Shown: piece by piece, positions 6,593 through 7,961 of the stretch
How positions within the stretch are numbered: the first letter of the stretch is position 1
How the letters are laid out: each line of letters starts with the position of its first letter
Made by a program: the position numbers and the translations under genes
The notes under the pieces: generated by a model
What the model was told of the DNA's origin: nothing
Database searches by the model: none
Seen by the model: only the letters and a program-made list of their open reading frames with translations
Source: Anaerolineaceae bacterium
Lineage (GTDB): Bacteria; Chloroflexota; Anaerolineae; Anaerolineales; Anaerolineaceae
Direction: 5' to 3'
DNA: 7,961 nucleotides
Assembly: GCA_003448875.1 (NCBI GenBank)
Contig: DLXG01000241.1
Span: 1-7,961, forward strand

Positions 6593-7945
6593 ATGGCAAA
6601 AATTCAAACTCAATGCCCCCGCTGTAAAGCCCCCGTAGTTGCAGAAGTTGAGCAGTTGTTCGATTTGAACGTCAACCCACAGGCCAAACAACGGTTGTTA
6701 AGTGGACAGGTAAATGTAATTCATTGCTCCTCCTGCGGCTACGAAGGGATGTTGGGCACACCCATCGTTTATCACGACCCCGACAAGGAACTTCTGCTCA
6801 CATTCGTCCCCTCTGAATTGGGCTTACCCGCCAATGAGCAGGAAAAATTGATTGGGCCATTGCTCAATCAGGTCATGAATAAGCTGCCCCCAGAAAAGCG
6901 CAAAGCCTACCTGCTTCGCCCTCAAACGATGCTCACTTTCCAAACCCTGATTGAACGCGTGCTGGAAGCAGATGGAATCACCCGTCAGATGATTGATGAT
7001 CAGCAAAAGCGTTTGAACCTGCTCCAAAGAATTCTCTCAACCCCTCAGGCCGAATCGCGTTTGGAAATTATCAAGCAGGAAGAAGCCCTGATTGATGCCA
7101 GCATGTTCTCACTCCTTACCCGCCTGATTGAAAGCGCGTTGTCTCAAGGCGATGAGCGCGGTGCAAGAGTACTGGCCGCCATCCAGAAAGAGTTATTGGA
7201 TAATACCGCCGTCGGCAAGGAAATTAAAAGCCAGTCGGAGGAGGCGCAACAAGCGGTTCAAATGCTGCAAGAAGCCGCCAAGGAAGGCTTTACCCGTCAA
7301 AAACTGCTCGACCTGGTTCTTCAAACCGCTGACAGTGATGTTAAGTTAAGCACCATCGTTTCAATGACCCGTAACGGGATGGATTACCCCTTCTTCCAGA
7401 TGCTGGCGGAACGGATTGAACAGGCCAGCGGAGAAGAAAAAACACGGCTGGAAAACCTGCGTCAAAAATTGCTCGAATTTACCCGCAAAATTGACGAACA
7501 GATCCAACTGCAGCTGGAAGACAGCCGTAAATTGCTGAACCAGATTCTGGCGGCTGAGAATGTTGAAACTGCCACGCAGGAGCACCTGGGTGAATTGGAT
7601 GCGTATTTCGTCGAGGTCTTGCAGGAAGAGTTGAACGCCGCCCGTTCCAATGGCGATCTCGAACGAATTGCCAAACTGCAGAAAGTCAACGGTGTGCTCG
7701 AACAGGCTTCTGCACCTCCGCCCGAATTAGCATTGATTGAACAATTGCTCGAAGCGCCAAATTATGATGAGCGCATGAAATTGATGCAGGAAAAATCCGA
7801 AATGGTCACCCCTGAGTTCGTTCAAATGCTCTCGGCCCTGATTGCCCAGAGCGAAGAACAACAACCGCCTGAAGTTGTTTCGGCGTTGAAGGAGATTTAC
7901 CGGATTGCCTTACGGGTTTCGATGATGTCAGCCTTAAACCAGTAA
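6593..7945 (+). CDS. CpXC-type zinc-ribbon protein with a helical-repeat C-terminal region, function unknown
   Basis: The protein has 450 residues. Its first ~65 residues resemble the CpXC domain, a predicted zinc ribbon: CPRC (Cys8, Cys11) and CSSCGYEG (Cys45, Cys48) give four ligands, with a run through TPIVYHDP after it. Residues ~70-120 are a short linking segment. From about 140 onward the chain is almost entirely helical, rich in Gln, Glu, Leu and Ala, and contains four diverged repeats of about 60 residues (see the repeat entry). There is no signal peptide or membrane segment, so it should be cytoplasmic. AAGGTGAG (6576-6583), nine bases before the ATG, supports the start, as does the zinc motif beginning at residue 8. 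It stands alone behind a terminator-like hairpin, so it need not share a transcript with the kinase. No enzymatic motif is seen. A scaffold or protein-binding role is possible from the architecture but is inference only. The CpXC assignment rests on the spacing of the cysteines and recall of the family. Confidence 0.8.
   Translation: MAKIQTQCPRCKAPVVAEVEQLFDLNVNPQAKQRLLSGQVNVIHCSSCGYEGMLGTPIVYHDPDKELLLTFVPSELGLPANEQEKLIGPLLNQVMNKLPPEKRKAYLLRPQTMLTFQTLIERVLEADGITRQMIDDQQKRLNLLQRILSTPQAESRLEIIKQEEALIDASMFSLLTRLIESALSQGDERGARVLAAIQKELLDNTAVGKEIKSQSEEAQQAVQMLQEAAKEGFTRQKLLDLVLQTADSDVKLSTIVSMTRNGMDYPFFQMLAERIEQASGEEKTRLENLRQKLLEFTRKIDEQIQLQLEDSRKLLNQILAAENVETATQEHLGELDAYFVEVLQEELNAARSNGDLERIAKLQKVNGVLEQASAPPPELALIEQLLEAPNYDERMKLMQEKSEMVTPEFVQMLSALIAQSEEQQPPEVVSALKEIYRIALRVSMMSALNQ
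7019..7912 (+). repeat. Four diverged ~60-residue helical repeats encoded in the CpXC protein gene
   Basis: Four protein-level repeat units can be aligned by eye at residues 143-202, 238-296, 314-369 and 381-440. Each opens with a leucine-rich helix: LLQRILST, LLDLVLQTA, LLNQILAAE, LIEQLLEAP. Each then has an aromatic/acidic helix: DASMFSLLTRLIESA, DYPFFQMLAERIEQA, DAYFVEVLQEELNAA, TPEFVQMLSALIAQS. Each closes with an amphipathic helix: GDERGARVLAAIQKELL, EKTRLENLRQKLLEF, GDLERIAKLQKVNGVL, PPEVVSALKEIYRIAL. The second helix recurs at residues 168, 264, 336 and 406, a spacing of 96, 72 and 70. The longer first interval holds an extra Gln/Glu-rich helix. There is no obvious DNA-level identity between units, so the duplication is old. 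Confidence 0.55.
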
Positions 7946-7961
7946 TTGAGGGCTGGCATTC

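Noticed and set aside
5955..6599. A 214-codon open frame on the minus strand
   Set aside because: It is antisense to the ATPase domain of the histidine kinase and crosses the terminator. The protein shows no family motifs, and the kinase motifs on the other strand are intact.

Overview
The window looks like ordinary chromosomal bacterial DNA with dense, gap-poor coding. It holds six protein genes in two divergent groups. The gene set suggests a Chloroflexota bacterium of the Anaerolineae type. The reasons are a membrane-anchored YvcK next to a glycolytic gap gene, an aminotransferase resembling the Pyrococcus/Thermococcus broad-substrate group, a soluble GAF-PAS histidine kinase, and a long CpXC zinc-ribbon protein with helical repeats. 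This placement is from memory of family distributions, not from a search. I see no phage, insertion sequence, CRISPR array, tRNA or rRNA.

Minus-strand group (1-2311): yvcK (CofD/YvcK-like gluconeogenesis factor with two N-terminal membrane segments) is followed after about 33 bases by gap (NAD-type glyceraldehyde-3-phosphate dehydrogenase). The gap gene runs off the left edge and lacks its last ~35-40 residues. The two probably form one operon linking a carbon-flux or cell-envelope regulator to central glycolysis.

Divergent control region (2312-2406): this 95-base spacer separates yvcK from a ROK-family sugar kinase (probable glucokinase). Each gene has a good promoter whose predicted transcript starts at, or within about four bases of, the start codon, and neither has a Shine-Dalgarno site. 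Both genes may therefore be leaderless, while the other four genes in the window have recognisable ribosome binding sites.

Plus-strand group (2407-7945): the ROK kinase is followed by a 203-base intergenic region with a weak terminator candidate and an extended -10 promoter. Next comes a class-III PLP aminotransferase, and 12 bases later a cytoplasmic GAF-PAS-HisKA-HATPase histidine kinase with no response regulator in view. The kinase stop codon lies inside another extended -10 promoter (TGnTATAAT). A strong GC hairpin with a T-run follows about 30 bases further on, and then a gene for a CpXC zinc-ribbon protein. The C-terminal three-quarters of that protein appears to be built from four diverged helical repeats of roughly 60 residues.

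The left half deals with sugar phosphorylation, glycolysis and its regulation. The right half couples an aminotransferase to a sensor kinase and ends in a protein of unknown function. The observations most worth following up are the paired leaderless promoters, the promoter-then-terminator leader before the CpXC gene, and the repeat architecture of the CpXC protein.
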